Origin: Winogradskya humida
GTDB taxonomy: Bacteria > Actinomycetota > Actinomycetes > Mycobacteriales > Micromonosporaceae
Assembly (NCBI RefSeq): GCF_016862215.1
Contig: NZ_BOMN01000018.1
Coordinates: 62,001-126,000, forward strand
DNA: 64,000 nucleotides
Direction: 5' to 3'
Numbering within the stretch: position 1 is the first letter of the stretch; every line of letters begins with the position of its first letter. Below the pieces are notes generated by a model, which saw only the letters and a program-made list of their open reading frames with translations, searched no databases and had not been told where the DNA came from. The translations under genes were made by a program, and so were the position numbers. Positions 8,665-15,563 of this stretch are shown here, one piece after another.

Positions 8665-9261
8665 ATGGCCGGTCCTACTGCTGCAGTTCTGACACCTGAC
8701 CCGTTCACTGCGGGCAATCTCAATGAGTTCCACGGCTGGCTCGCGGAGTCACTCACTCCCGATACCGCCGGCAACTCGTGGTTGCTCCGGGAGCCGCGTC
8801 GCCTGGGCATGGAGAGCCCGGTGCAGACCGGGCCGATGCTCATCGAGCCGATCGCCTACGAGGATGAGGACGCCGAGGAGGCGGCATGCATGGAGCGCGC
8901 CCTCGGGTTCCCGCCCGGCAGCGAGGTGGTCCTGGCCGCAGCTGTCAACGGCAAGGACGACCACCGCTTCCTCGCCCACCTCGCGGTGGCGATCGCCCGA
9001 CGGTACGGGGGCCTCATCGACCTCGGCGGGCGGCTCCCGGTGCCTCCACCACGAGGCGTCCCCGCTCTGGCAGCGCTGGAGTCGGGCGTCGGCCTCCAGG
9101 AATGGCAAGACCTCTCGAGGGCAACGATCGCAACCCTCGCCGGTCGCCGGCACGAGATCCCGTACCGCACCGCGGGCGGCGAAGTCGCGATGTTCCATGT
9201 CGTCGATGCTGATCTGCTCACCTCGTGGTTACGGCATCCACTGTTCCGCATGGTGAAGTGA
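8665..9261 (+). CDS. Uncharacterised protein (possibly DUF6368-like)
   Basis: 198 aa from the ATG at 8665, which has GCGAGGAG about ten bases upstream; the ATG at 8641 overlaps marR and lacks a ribosome site. The protein begins MAGPTAAVL and has an acidic stretch EDEDAEEAA, a conserved-looking LLREPRRLG segment and the aromatic C-terminus SWLRHPLFRMVK. The opening and the two-lobed alpha/beta composition recall my memory of DUF6368 proteins, but I cannot verify this. No signal peptide, membrane segment or catalytic motif. It follows marR by 7 bp but is probably independent. Confidence 0.6.
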   Translation: MAGPTAAVLTPDPFTAGNLNEFHGWLAESLTPDTAGNSWLLREPRRLGMESPVQTGPMLIEPIAYEDEDAEEAACMERALGFPPGSEVVLAAAVNGKDDHRFLAHLAVAIARRYGGLIDLGGRLPVPPPRGVPALAALESGVGLQEWQDLSRATIATLAGRRHEIPYRTAGGEVAMFHVVDADLLTSWLRHPLFRMVK

Positions 9262-9344
9262 AACGGCTCGGGCCCGCGCGCCAGGATCGCGGCGGATCAG
9301 GAAACCCGGTCGAGGCACAGTGGAGTTCCGGGCATGATCGTGCG

Positions 9345-9848
9345 ATGACTGACGGCAAGCCTGCGATGCAGCCCTTCGGTCACCGGGCCACGTTCGCGAT
9401 CGAGGTCGGCGGCCTTCCTGCCTATCTCGTGGAGGCCGGGCAGACTCAGGTGTCCGAATTCCGCGTCGTTGATCTCTGGGCGGGCGGCAAGCAGCTCACG
9501 TGTCACGACAACACCGCTTACACACCGACGCTCGTGCATCACATGCGCTCGGCCGCCGAACTGGTGCGGCGGCGGCAGATCCCCCGGTGCCCGTTTCCCT
9601 GGCGGTCGCCCGCGGAGATCTTCCGGCTTCTGCACGCGAACGAGAGCGAGTTCCGGGAGCGATTCTGGCTGTTGAGTAACTGGGACGAAATCCTGGACAA
9701 CGTGGAGACGTACACCTGGCTCGACGATCTGCTTGTCATTGCCTGCCGGATCCGCCGGCCGTCCCGCAGTGAGATCTTCGTGGCCCGGGTGCCCCCGGAC
9801 GAGTTCGTGGCCACCCTCGACGAGGCTGCCCACCTCCTGGCCACCTGA
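9345..9848 (+). CDS. Uncharacterised small protein
   Basis: 167 aa from the ATG at 9345; the frame is open further upstream but that part has no codon logic or ribosome site. The protein looks globular and soluble, rich in Trp, Phe and acidic residues (FRERFWLLSNWDEIL; TYTWLDDLLVIACRI), with no catalytic motif. Size, acidity and position among other orphan small genes resemble SUKH/SMI-type immunity proteins, but I see no family signature. Function unknown. Confidence 0.5.
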   Translation: MTDGKPAMQPFGHRATFAIEVGGLPAYLVEAGQTQVSEFRVVDLWAGGKQLTCHDNTAYTPTLVHHMRSAAELVRRRQIPRCPFPWRSPAEIFRLLHANESEFRERFWLLSNWDEILDNVETYTWLDDLLVIACRIRRPSRSEIFVARVPPDEFVATLDEAAHLLAT

Positions 9849-9936
9849 ACCGTCGCGTCGGCGGTCGTGGCCACGTACCCGCATCGGCAGGGTTTTTCGG
9901 TGGCGGCCTCCGGTGTCGTACGGTCATGATGCCCGG

Positions 9937-10722
9937 GTGAGTAGCAGGTTGCGGGCCATTGCCCGCGAGAGCGTGGCGATCGCGGAACGCGGTGGCTATG
10001 CCGGGGTGAGCCTCGGCGATCAGGTGACCAGGTCCGTGGCCGGCACCCGGCTCTACGTCCCGGATGAAGTGATCACCGCGCCACCGCCGGTCACTGGCGC
10101 GCCGATCATCCAGGTGACCAACGAGTCGACACTGACAGCCACCCGACGCCTCGGCGGCGACCTCGCCTGCCTGGTCTTTGCCTCCGCGCGTAACCCGGGT
10201 GGCGGTTTCCTCAAGGGCGCCAAGGCCCAGGAAGAGAGCGTCGCCCGCGGTTCGGCGCTCTACCCGACCCTGCTCGCGGCAGGCGACTTCTACGCCTACC
10301 ACCGGTCCCGTCCCGAGCTGACCTACAGCGACCGGGTTATCTACTCGCCGGCCGTGCCGGTCTTCCGGGACGATCGGGGCGAGTTGCTCCCGGCTCCATA
10401 TCCGGTTTCCTTCCTGACCGCGGCGGCCCCCAACCGGGCGGCGATCGCGCGCAGCCAGCCCGAGCGGCTGTCCGAGGTGCCTGAGATCCTGGCCCGCAGG
10501 GCCAGCCGCGTGCTGCGGGTGGCCGCGGCGAACGGCCACCGCCGGCTGGTGCTGGGCGCCTGGGGCTGCGGTGTGTTCGGCAACGACCCGGTCGAGGTGG
10601 CGGCCGCGTTCGCCGGCGCGCTGAAGGCGAGCCCATGGTTCGAACAGGTGACCTTCGCGGTCCTCGACCGCGGGCGGGACACCTCGACATATGCGGCCTT
10701 CGCAGGCCTGAGCACGACCTGA
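9937..10722 (+). CDS. TIGR02452-family protein (macro/PARG-like fold)
   Basis: 261 aa from GTG 9937; upstream ATGs are out of frame. The signature of the TIGR02452 / DUF2263 family is clear: NPGGGFLKGAKAQEESVARG gives the phosphate-binding GGG loop followed by the catalytic QEE motif of poly(ADP-ribose) glycohydrolases. The C-terminal GAWGCGVFGNDP segment is the second conserved block. Known family members hydrolyse or bind ADP-ribose modifications, so this cytosolic protein may remove ADP-ribose from proteins or nucleic acid. No ADP-ribosyltransferase was seen in the window. Confidence 0.85.
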   Translation: MSSRLRAIARESVAIAERGGYAGVSLGDQVTRSVAGTRLYVPDEVITAPPPVTGAPIIQVTNESTLTATRRLGGDLACLVFASARNPGGGFLKGAKAQEESVARGSALYPTLLAAGDFYAYHRSRPELTYSDRVIYSPAVPVFRDDRGELLPAPYPVSFLTAAAPNRAAIARSQPERLSEVPEILARRASRVLRVAAANGHRRLVLGAWGCGVFGNDPVEVAAAFAGALKASPWFEQVTFAVLDRGRDTSTYAAFAGLSTT

Positions 10723-10782
10723 CCACGCCCTGACCGGGGTGCGGGCCATACCGAGGCTTTCCGCGATCACCTTGCCGCGTCG

Positions 10783-10977
10783 TTGGGTATGACCAGGAAC
10801 ACGTTGAGCCAGCTGGTGGATCGCACCGCGCGGCGCGAGCTGGCCGGCCGGCCGGCCGAGATCGAGGAAAGCCTTGACGCCGACGGCCAGCGCGACGTCG
10901 AGCGCGTCGCCGCCGCCATCGTGGACACCTCGAACTTGCCCGTCGCACCGTGGGGTCCCGTCACGCCCGCACCTTGA
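10783..10977 (+). pseudogene. Possible gene remnant after the PARG-like gene
   Basis: A 64-codon frame (TTG 10783 or ATG 10789) follows the preceding stop in the same phase. Its peptide has protein-like composition (SQLVDRTARRELAG; DVERVAAAIVDTSN) but no usable ribosome site. It may be a C-terminal fragment of a decayed gene. I cannot name a family. Confidence 0.3.
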
Positions 10978-10981
10978 CGAT

Positions 10982-11018
10982 GTTCATGCCATGAACTAGT
11001 TTAGTTCATGGCATGAAC
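10982..11018. promoter_or_regulatory. Nested palindromic operator upstream of NmrA-type gene
   Basis: A perfect 17-bp inverted repeat (10982-10998 and 11002-11018, 3-nt spacer) whose arms are themselves palindromes: GTTCATGCCATGAAC is 7-1-7 symmetrical and occurs twice. Two repressor dimers could sit side by side 19 nt upstream of the chosen start codon. The sequence is much AT-richer than its surroundings. No cognate regulator gene lies next to it. Confidence 0.7.
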
Positions 11019-11036
11019 CAGTGAGGGGTGATGGCG

Positions 11037-11927
11037 ATGAACACGCAGGTGAACGGCACGATCGCAGTCTTCGGTGCGACGGGGCAACAGGGTGGGGCGG
11101 TGGTCGACGCGCTACTGGACCGCGGGGCGCGGGTGCGGGCTCTGGTCCGTAACCCCGAGTCCGGGCGGGCCCAGGCGCTGGCCGCCCGCGGCGTCGAGCT
11201 GGCGGCCGTCCGGATCGACGACCCGGCGTCGCTGGCCGCCGCGCTGGCGTCGGTCGAGGCGTTCTACTTCATGACCCCGGAGGCGAACAGCCTCGACGAG
11301 GTCGAGGCGGAGATCCGCGTCGGCACCGCGCTCGTCGACGCGGCGGTGGCGGCACACGTCCCGCACGTCGTGTTCAACTCGGTCTTCGGCGCCGACCAGG
11401 AGACGGGTGTGCCACACCACGACTCGAAACACTGGATCGAGGAGCACCTGGGGAAGTCCGGCCTGAGGGCCACGATGGTCCGCCCGGCCGCTTTCATGGA
11501 AGGCTTCACGAGCGTGATGGCACCGAGCCTGGAGCACGGGAAGATCGTGCTGAGGCTGCCGCTGGCGGAGGACGTCGCCGTGAAGATGATCTCGGTCAGG
11601 GACATCGGCCGGATCGCCGCCGCGGTCCTGCTCGACACCGCCGATGCGCCCGGCGGAGCCATCGACCTCGTCGCCGACGAGCTGACAGGCCCCCAGATCG
11701 CCGCAGCATTCGGCGCACGCGCCGGACTCCCGGCACGGTACGAAGCCCTGCCACTGAGCGTTCTTCCCAACGAGCTCGACAGGACGATGTTCCGCCAGTT
11801 CGCGGAAGCGGCACAACACCCTTCGGACCTCGCGGTGGTACGCGCGATCGAGCCGGCCACCCTGAACCTGGCCGAGTGGATCCGGGCCATCGGCTGGACC
11901 GTGCCCACGAACGCAGTTGGTTCCTGA
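11037..11927 (+). CDS. NmrA-family NAD(P)-binding oxidoreductase
   Basis: 296 aa. The N-terminal Rossmann motif reads VFGATGQQGG (GxxGxxG), followed by RALVRNPES, where the Arg after beta-2 favours NADP(H). The absence of a YxxxK active site and the presence of VRPAAFMEGF identify the NmrA/QorB-like atypical SDR branch, which includes quinone reductases and redox sensors. ATG 11037 is preferred because GAGGGG ends 8 bases upstream; GTG 11028 and ATG 11031 are in frame but too close to it. Tight control by the palindromic operator suggests an inducible stress or quinone response. Confidence 0.85.
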   Translation: MNTQVNGTIAVFGATGQQGGAVVDALLDRGARVRALVRNPESGRAQALAARGVELAAVRIDDPASLAAALASVEAFYFMTPEANSLDEVEAEIRVGTALVDAAVAAHVPHVVFNSVFGADQETGVPHHDSKHWIEEHLGKSGLRATMVRPAAFMEGFTSVMAPSLEHGKIVLRLPLAEDVAVKMISVRDIGRIAAAVLLDTADAPGGAIDLVADELTGPQIAAAFGARAGLPARYEALPLSVLPNELDRTMFRQFAEAAQHPSDLAVVRAIEPATLNLAEWIRAIGWTVPTNAVGS

Positions 11928-12891
11928 ATCTCCGACCGCAATGAACTCCCATCCCGGCGTGCCCGCGGACAAGGCCCCATTCGTCAACCAGCCGGGGCCG
12001 GGTGTTCGTCATCGGATGCGGCTCTGCGAGTGACGGCCGAGCACTATCCGCCTGCCCCTGGCATGTGAGGTTGAACGACCAGGGTGAGCCGCCTCGCCAA
12101 GTGGGTATCGTTTCGGTCCGCCGGCGGGTCGAGGTGATGAGGTACCCCGGCGGCGGCGTGGACGCGCGCCGACGTGCCCGTCGCGAAGAGATTCGGATGC
12201 AGGATGCGGAGCTTTTCGGGCACACCGCGCCCGCCGTCGAGGTCGCGGTGCGGCTGCGGGCCTCGCCCAAGCCGACGTACGACGAAAGAAACAGCGGCAT
12301 GCTCGGCCTCCGGAATTTCGCACCTCGCCCGACGCCGGCTCACCGGAAACCGTCATCGCCGGCCCAGTGTCCTGAGCCTTTGATCCGTCCGCAGTAGGTG
12401 GCGAGGGCAGCAGGATCTGGCCACGAGGCACGAAGTTGCGCCGAACCCGGCCATGCCGCAACCTTCTGCGGCGTCAGGTGTCAAACGTGGGCCAATCACG
12501 TCTGGCCGGGAAACATACGTTCTTCTGTCAGACGTGATTGGCCGGATTTGAGGAGCAACACCGCAGAAAGTTCTCCCATCCCGGTGTCCAGCGCAACATT
12601 CAGCCTCGCGGCATGGACTGCAACAACTCGGTCGCGGCTGGTGGGCTCCGCGAACATGCGGCTATGACACCGACCAGCCGGGCGACGTCATCGGTGGACA
12701 AGCCGGCCGCACACGGCAGGACGATCCGCGCCCAGAACGCCACCGGCATCAGCTGGGGAAAGGGTGACCCACCCGGACCCACCGGTGCGTGTGCCCACGG
12801 TGGCCATCGGCATGCTTCCGCTGCTGCGGCACGGTCACTGAAACCCGACCTGGTATCGCAGGCGCGGCGGCTGTCTCCGGCCGGGGAAGCA
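11928..12891. other. About 1 kb without a convincing gene
   Basis: Open frames here lack codon bias, ribosome sites and recognisable domains on both strands. The only protein-like stretch is on the minus strand at about 12600-12756 (ARIVLPCAAGLSTDDVARLV), which resembles the C-terminal end of DegT/EryC1-type aminotransferases and could be a decayed remnant. A large inverted repeat lies at 12481-12551. The region looks like degraded accessory DNA. Confidence 0.45.
12481..12551. repeat. 71-bp imperfect inverted repeat
   Basis: Arms 12490-12504 and 12529-12543 are perfect complements (GGCCAATCACGTCTG), and similarity continues outward to TCAAA at both ends (12481 and 12551) with a few mismatches, giving 23-24 bp arms around a 24-nt centre. 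No gene is attached. It could be a small mobile relic or a double operator. Confidence 0.65.
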
Positions 12892-12921
12892 AAAGAGCCG
12901 CCACGGGGGTGGCGGCTCTTT
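12892..12921 (-). terminator. Rho-independent terminator of NlpC/P60 gene
   Basis: Perfect 13-bp arms (12892-12904 and 12909-12921, AAAGAGCCGCCAC) with a GGGG loop, 16 bp past the stop codon at 12937. The A/T ends of the stem make a short U-run on the minus strand. Confidence 0.85.
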
Positions 12922-12936
12922 CTGCTACGGCGACGA

Positions 12937-13926
12937 TCAGGCCGGCCTGCGGTAGGCCGATGGTGTGCCCGGATAATCGATGCCCGCCATGCGGACATGA
13001 TCACCGGTGTGCGGGGCATGGACGATCTTGCCCCCACCGATGTAGATCGCCACGTGGTGCACCGGGCTGCCGTAGAAGACGAGGTCTCCTACCTGCAGGT
13101 TGGCCCGGCTGACGGCTCTGCCGGACTGGACCTGGTCGCCCGTGTAGTGGTCGAGGTGAACCCCGACCGCCGCCCAGGCGATTTTGGTCAGGCCCGAGCA
13201 GTCGTAGCCCGAGGGGCCTTCGGCACCGAAGATGTAAGGCTTGCCGATCAGGTCGCAGGCCTTCTGGGCCGCGATGTTGCCCTTCTCCTGTGTGTAGGTC
13301 ACAGGACAGGGGCCCGTCTTCAGCGGCCCGTCGTCGGCGCCGGTGGCACCGTAGGCCTCGACCCGCAACTTCTGCAGGTCGTCGACCTTCTTCTGGATCT
13401 GGTTCTTACGGGTGCCGAGGTCCTTGTCGCGGGCAGCGACGTCATCCGTGAGAGTTTGCAGATCCTGCTGGTCCTTCGCGTACTTGTCGCGCAGCTCGCG
13501 CACGCCCGCCACCTGCTCGTCCTGGTGCCGTGCGATCTGGTCGAGATAGAGCAGCTTCTCGGTCAGACCGGTCGGCGATCCCGTGACGACCATCGACTGC
13601 AGCGCGCCCGGTGAGCCCCGCATGTACGCGTCGGAAGCCATGCCACCCACCTGCGACATGGCCAGGTCAACTTCGAGCTGGAGGGGCTCCAGCTTGGCGT
13701 TGATCTTCTTGAGCTGTGCACGGTTCTTGACGAGCTCGTTGTGCACCTTGTTGTACTGCTCGATGAGTGGCTCGAGCTTGTTCCACTGCTCGTCGATCTG
13801 CTTCTCGATGCTCGAGGGCGTCGGCGTCGCGTTTGCCACCCCGGGAACGAGCACGACCCCGATGGCGGCGACGACACAGAGCAGACTGCGCAGAACTGCG
13901 GCGCGGGGCGCCCCAATCCGTTTCAC
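12937..13926 (-). CDS. Secreted NlpC/P60 peptidoglycan endopeptidase (RipA-like)
   Basis: 329 aa. The N-terminus has Lys/Arg, a hydrophobic core and an AxA cleavage region (GVANATPTP), so it is exported. Residues ~35-200 are charged and helical (LEPLIEQYNKVHNELVKN), a predicted coiled coil as in RipA/CwlT proteins. The C-terminal NlpC/P60 domain has the catalytic Cys in GYDCSGLTK (about residue 243) and the catalytic His in HHVAIYIGGG (about residue 291), with a further His in IVHAPHTGDH. It should cut the peptide stem of peptidoglycan outside the membrane, for growth or separation. The leader holds a c-di-AMP riboswitch, so expression is tied to c-di-AMP level. Confidence 0.92.
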   Translation of the reverse strand: MKRIGAPRAAVLRSLLCVVAAIGVVLVPGVANATPTPSSIEKQIDEQWNKLEPLIEQYNKVHNELVKNRAQLKKINAKLEPLQLEVDLAMSQVGGMASDAYMRGSPGALQSMVVTGSPTGLTEKLLYLDQIARHQDEQVAGVRELRDKYAKDQQDLQTLTDDVAARDKDLGTRKNQIQKKVDDLQKLRVEAYGATGADDGPLKTGPCPVTYTQEKGNIAAQKACDLIGKPYIFGAEGPSGYDCSGLTKIAWAAVGVHLDHYTGDQVQSGRAVSRANLQVGDLVFYGSPVHHVAIYIGGGKIVHAPHTGDHVRMAGIDYPGTPSAYRRPA

Positions 13927-13944
13927 GTAGGTGCTGTGTCCTTT

Positions 13945-14080
13945 CTTCCCTCAGCCGCCGACCGGGTTAGCTGTCGGGTTCGGACGGGAAGCGCGCCCGG
14001 CCGCGATAATGCTGCGGCTTAACCCCGTGAATCGTGGGTCCCCGGCTCGTGGTGCACGATTAGGCGGTGACCCGTCAGTT
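13945..14080 (-). ncRNA. ydaO/yuaA-type c-di-AMP riboswitch
   Basis: Read on the minus strand, the leader of the NlpC/P60 gene contains the recognisable conserved blocks of the actinobacterial ydaO element: CACGAGCCGGGGACCCAC, then GGGGUUAAGCCGC, and near the 3' end CCGAACCCGACAGCUAACC followed by GUCGGCGGC. Coordinates are approximate. These riboswitches bind cyclic di-AMP and are classically found in front of RpfA and NlpC/P60 cell-wall hydrolase genes in actinobacteria, usually turning expression off at high ligand. The promoter must lie in the AT-richer stretch near 14110-14210. Confidence 0.85.
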
Positions 14081-14211
14081 CGCCCGGGTTCGGACGAGGG
14101 GGGACCGACGGATCGCGCACCACCGTACTCCCGATCTTCGACAAACAGAACCCGTCGTTAGCATCACTAACTACACGTAACGCCCAGTGACGTACAGTAA
14201 TTAATGAAGGT

Positions 14212-15132
14212 TTAAAGGGGCCATGCTGTGAGGGCCCTGTCAAGCCAGGGCACCACCAGGATCACTGTGGGTAGTACCAGCAGGCCCGCGGCCATGCTCG
14301 CGGCCAGCACCGTCAGCGCAACGGACCGGGTGTCCGCGCCCGCCAGCCGATCGAGGCGGCGGCGACGCTCCACAGTGGTTCCCGACGCGATCTCATCCGG
14401 GACCTCGGGGCTGACTGCGTCACTCAGCACCGACAATGCGCTTCGTAGTGGTTCCGCACCGTTTCGCTGCCGTGCGGCATCGTCGGCGGCCATTTCGAGC
14501 AGCAGATGTACGGCGTCAAGCGGCGCACGACTACGCAAAGGCCGCGGCACAGCACGATAGAACGCCGTGAACGATTCCATGACGAGGTCGTGGCGATATC
14601 GCAGGTGCGCCTGTTCGTGCGCGATGACGGCGCCGACCTGCGCACTGTCGAGCACCTGCAGCGCTCCCCCGCTGAGCACCACGCGCGGGCGCCGACCGGG
14701 CAGGCAGTAGGCGAACGGTAGCGGTCCGTCGAGCACGCGCAGCCCGTCGGGGACCTCGGCGGGCAACGTTCCGTGACGCTCGGCGCTGTCGAGCAGGTCG
14801 ACGAGCATCCGGTGGCGGGCCCTGCGCGTCCGTGAGCGATAGCTCACACCCGCCAGCGAGACGAGCAGCCGGATGATGATCAGCGTGGCGACCGCGAGCG
14901 CGGCGATCAGTGCCGCGGCGCCGACCGGTTTGCCCGAGCCGAACTCGTCGATCAGCTCCTGCGGGCCCGCCAGCACGACACCCAGCGCGCACAGGATGCC
15001 GGCGAGGGTGATGCTCTGCCACAGCACGATCGCGGCGACCGGCGCACGTCCGGGCCACCGCGCGTGCGCGAGGATCCCGGGCACGGCGAGCGACAGGGTC
15101 AGCCCCAGCGCGCCGAGCAGCAGTGCGGTCAC
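14212..15132 (-). CDS. M56 (BlaR1-like) membrane metallopeptidase
   Basis: 306 aa with hydrophobic helices at the N-terminus (~1-25, ~35-60, ~80-105) and C-terminus, and a cytoplasmic zinc protease region containing AVIAHEQAHLRYRHD (HExxH, about residue 171). This is the M56/BlaR1 fold without the large extracellular penicillin-binding sensor domain, as usual in actinobacterial BlaI-linked M56 proteins. It presumably cleaves or inactivates the BlaI repressor encoded just upstream. GTG 15132 overlaps the TGA of that gene (GTGA). Confidence 0.87.
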   Translation of the reverse strand: MTALLLGALGLTLSLAVPGILAHARWPGRAPVAAIVLWQSITLAGILCALGVVLAGPQELIDEFGSGKPVGAAALIAALAVATLIIIRLLVSLAGVSYRSRTRRARHRMLVDLLDSAERHGTLPAEVPDGLRVLDGPLPFAYCLPGRRPRVVLSGGALQVLDSAQVGAVIAHEQAHLRYRHDLVMESFTAFYRAVPRPLRSRAPLDAVHLLLEMAADDAARQRNGAEPLRSALSVLSDAVSPEVPDEIASGTTVERRRRLDRLAGADTRSVALTVLAASMAAGLLVLPTVILVVPWLDRALTAWPL

Positions 15133-15488
15133 GGTCTCCTTTTCGCTGCCTCGATCGCGGCCTCGAGTGCGGACGGGTCGATCCGCCCGACAAAGTGTGC
15201 CAGAGCCGCGTCGCGGGCGGCGGCGTCCGGGGCTGTGCCGAGCGCGTCGAGCATGAGCGCCGCGGTCATCTCCTCGCGCGACTGCGCGGGTGCGTAGCGG
15301 TAGGCGCGGTCGGCCTTCTGCTGCGTGACCACGCCCTTCTTGGCGAGACGATCAAGAACGGTCATGACCGTGGTGTACGCCAGCCCGCGCTCCCCGCTGA
15401 GCCGTTCGTGGACCTGCCGGACGGTCAGCGGCTCCCCGGCGTCCCACAGCTGCCGCATGACGTCGCGTTCGAGGTCCCCCAGTGCCAT
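15129..15488 (-). CDS. BlaI/MecI-family transcriptional repressor
   Basis: 119 aa, the usual length. Winged-helix signature: LGDLERDVMRQLWDAGEPLT at the N-terminus, then VHERLSGERGLAYTTVMTVL and the conserved KKGVV plus RAYRYAP wing. The C-terminal half is the dimerisation helix region, which in BlaI/MecI contains the cleavage site used by the M56 partner. ATG 15488 begins the domain; the open frame beyond it is antisense to cydA and rejected. BlaI-type operators lie directly upstream, between this gene and the divergent cydA gene. Confidence 0.92.
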   Translation of the reverse strand: MALGDLERDVMRQLWDAGEPLTVRQVHERLSGERGLAYTTVMTVLDRLAKKGVVTQQKADRAYRYAPAQSREEMTAALMLDALGTAPDAAARDAALAHFVGRIDPSALEAAIEAAKRRP

Positions 15489-15514
15489 GTGAGCCAGTCT
15501 ACTGCACAGCGTCG

Positions 15515-15552
15515 TACTACAAGACGTAGTATCTACTACGAGACGTCGTAGA
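15515..15552. promoter_or_regulatory. Two BlaI-type operators between blaI and cydA
   Basis: TACTACaagacGTAGTA (15515-15531, perfect 6-5-6) is followed immediately by a second, slightly imperfect copy within TCTACTACGAGACGTCGTAGA's core TACTACGAGACGTCGTA (15534-15550). TACTAC/GTAGTA is the known BlaI/MecI recognition sequence. The boxes lie in the 75-bp gap between the divergent genes, 27 bp from the blaI start and 12 bp from the cydA start, so binding should repress both directions. Confidence 0.85.
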
Positions 15553-15563
15553 GGGGGCAACAC

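Noticed and set aside
8214-9848. Toxin-antitoxin operon
   Set aside because: No toxin motif and sizes too large; the MarR gene is explained by the epoxide hydrolase divergon.
12600-12756. Aminotransferase gene
   Set aside because: Only about 40 residues resemble a DegT-type C-terminus; no upstream domain, so at most a relic.
12538-13614. 358-codon plus-strand frame over the NlpC/P60 gene
   Set aside because: No protein-like composition; the minus strand has signal peptide, coiled coil and catalytic domain.
14212-15488. Beta-lactam resistance operon
   Set aside because: BlaI and M56 are present, but there is no beta-lactamase or penicillin-binding sensor domain; operators face cydA.
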